From DASSSQ01 sp963839285 (lineage in GTDB: Bacteria > Actinomycetota > Thermoleophilia > Gaiellales > Gaiellaceae): a stretch of 64,000 bases of DNA. The stretch is from positions 744,001 to 808,000 of the forward strand of contig CAWIUN010000020.1 of assembly GCA_963839285.1 (NCBI GenBank), given 5' to 3'. The stretch's first letter is position 1. Each line of letters starts with the position of its first letter. The notes under the pieces were generated by a model. It worked only from the letters and a program-made list of their open reading frames with translations, did not search any database and was not told where the DNA came from. Both the position numbers and the translations under genes were made by a program. Below are positions 63,809-64,000 of this stretch, in pieces.

Positions 63809-64000
63809 TTAGGGCCGGTCGACCGCGTCCAGGCTCTCGTCGTCCGCCGGCGGCGGCTCGTCCTCGGCGAGCCGGCGCTGGACGACGGCGCGGGAGATCA
63901 CACCGGCCAGGCGGCCGTCGGCCTCGACGACGGGGACGCGCTCGAGCTCGCGCTCCTCGAGGTCGCGGAACGCGTCGTCGAGCGGCGTGTCCGGCGTCGA
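63809..64000 (-). CDS. CBS-domain protein (N-terminus outside window)
   Basis: The minus-strand frame ending at TAA 63811-63809 encodes the end of a CBS domain: DTPLDDAFRDLEERELERVP, VVEADGRLAGVISRAVVQRR, then a short acidic tail. CBS pairs bind adenosyl nucleotides and regulate attached domains. The attached domain lies beyond the window edge and is unknown. Confidence 0.8.
   Translation of the reverse strand, partial: STPDTPLDDAFRDLEERELERVPVVEADGRLAGVISRAVVQRRLAEDEPPPADDESLDAVDRP

Noticed and set aside
60324..63812. A 1162-codon open frame antisense to fdhA
   Set aside because: Its sequence is low-complexity (Arg, Val, Asp, Gly) as expected for the complement of a G+C-rich gene, while the minus strand encodes a clear formate dehydrogenase.
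1..64000. CRISPR arrays, transposases or insertion sequences
   Set aside because: No regularly spaced direct repeats, no DDE transposase motifs and no terminal inverted repeats of insertion-sequence type were seen.

Overview
The window is very G+C-rich, with codons ending almost entirely in G or C, Shine-Dalgarno (SD) sites of the GGAGG type, and many GTG starts and 4-base stop/start overlaps. Gene content (ATP-type PEP carboxykinase plus PEP carboxylase, LLM-class and PPOX flavin/F420 oxidoreductases, a CzrA-like ArsR, a sigma factor with a C-terminal SnoaL-like part beside a STAS gene, an actinobacterial-type selenocysteine formate dehydrogenase, and an initiator tRNA with a C1:U72 mismatch) suggests an actinobacterium. 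I infer the class Thermoleophilia (Solirubrobacterales/Gaiellales), but no rRNA or phylogenetic marker here proves it.

Layout. 1-1533: MarR regulator divergent from yceI and an FMN reductase. 1546-7163: ATP-dependent PEP carboxykinase, an aspartate-type aminotransferase, and a nitrate/sulfonate/taurine-type ABC importer. 7251-7973: nickel/cobalt permease. 7977-16576: LacI regulator divergent from a five-gene oligosaccharide/oligopeptide-type ABC importer and a GH1 beta-glucosidase, together a likely beta-glucoside uptake and hydrolysis unit. 16585-23034: redox and central metabolism (OsmC, ArsR, PEP carboxylase, GFA, thioredoxin, GNAT, LLM oxidoreductase). 22966-25868: znuACB divergent from zur around a perfect Zur-type palindrome. 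25865-32409: membrane-anchored hydrolase, SUI1, HslR-type S4 protein, a COG4315-type secreted protein, a helicase, STAS, an ECF sigma factor, cspA and infA. 32648-38272: MMPL transporter, then an operon with a single-domain response regulator, a histidine kinase and an apparent cyclase-REC-LuxR fusion. 38357-39562: SOS-boxed dinB. 39614-41301: CzrA-like regulator with two cation-efflux proteins. 41415-44326: D,D-carboxypeptidase divergent from a VanRS/OmpR-type two-component system.

44470-56401 is bounded by an intact initiator tRNA gene (56328-56401) and a 46-bp direct copy of its 3' half (44470-44515). It holds a truncated gene, a restriction-modification pair of lower G+C, an unknown protein, a secreted cupin, a large AAA/LuxR regulator, a secreted protein/DsrE/GST cluster, a PPOX protein and a NatAB-like ABC exporter. 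I found no integrase. 56463-64000: a small membrane protein, Ppx/GppA phosphatase, a secreted NTF2-like protein, the fdhA-fdhB-nrfD operon on the minus strand, a DUF2795 protein and a CBS-domain protein running off the end.

The clearest special feature is fdhA. Its reading frame is interrupted only by UGA at 62837-62835, exactly at the selenocysteine position of formate dehydrogenases, and a perfect SECIS-like stem-loop (62805-62823) follows. Separately, about 28 genes carry single-base frame changes with conserved protein on both sides. These look mostly like assembly indels rather than real pseudogenes, so start-to-stop coordinates of those genes span the break.
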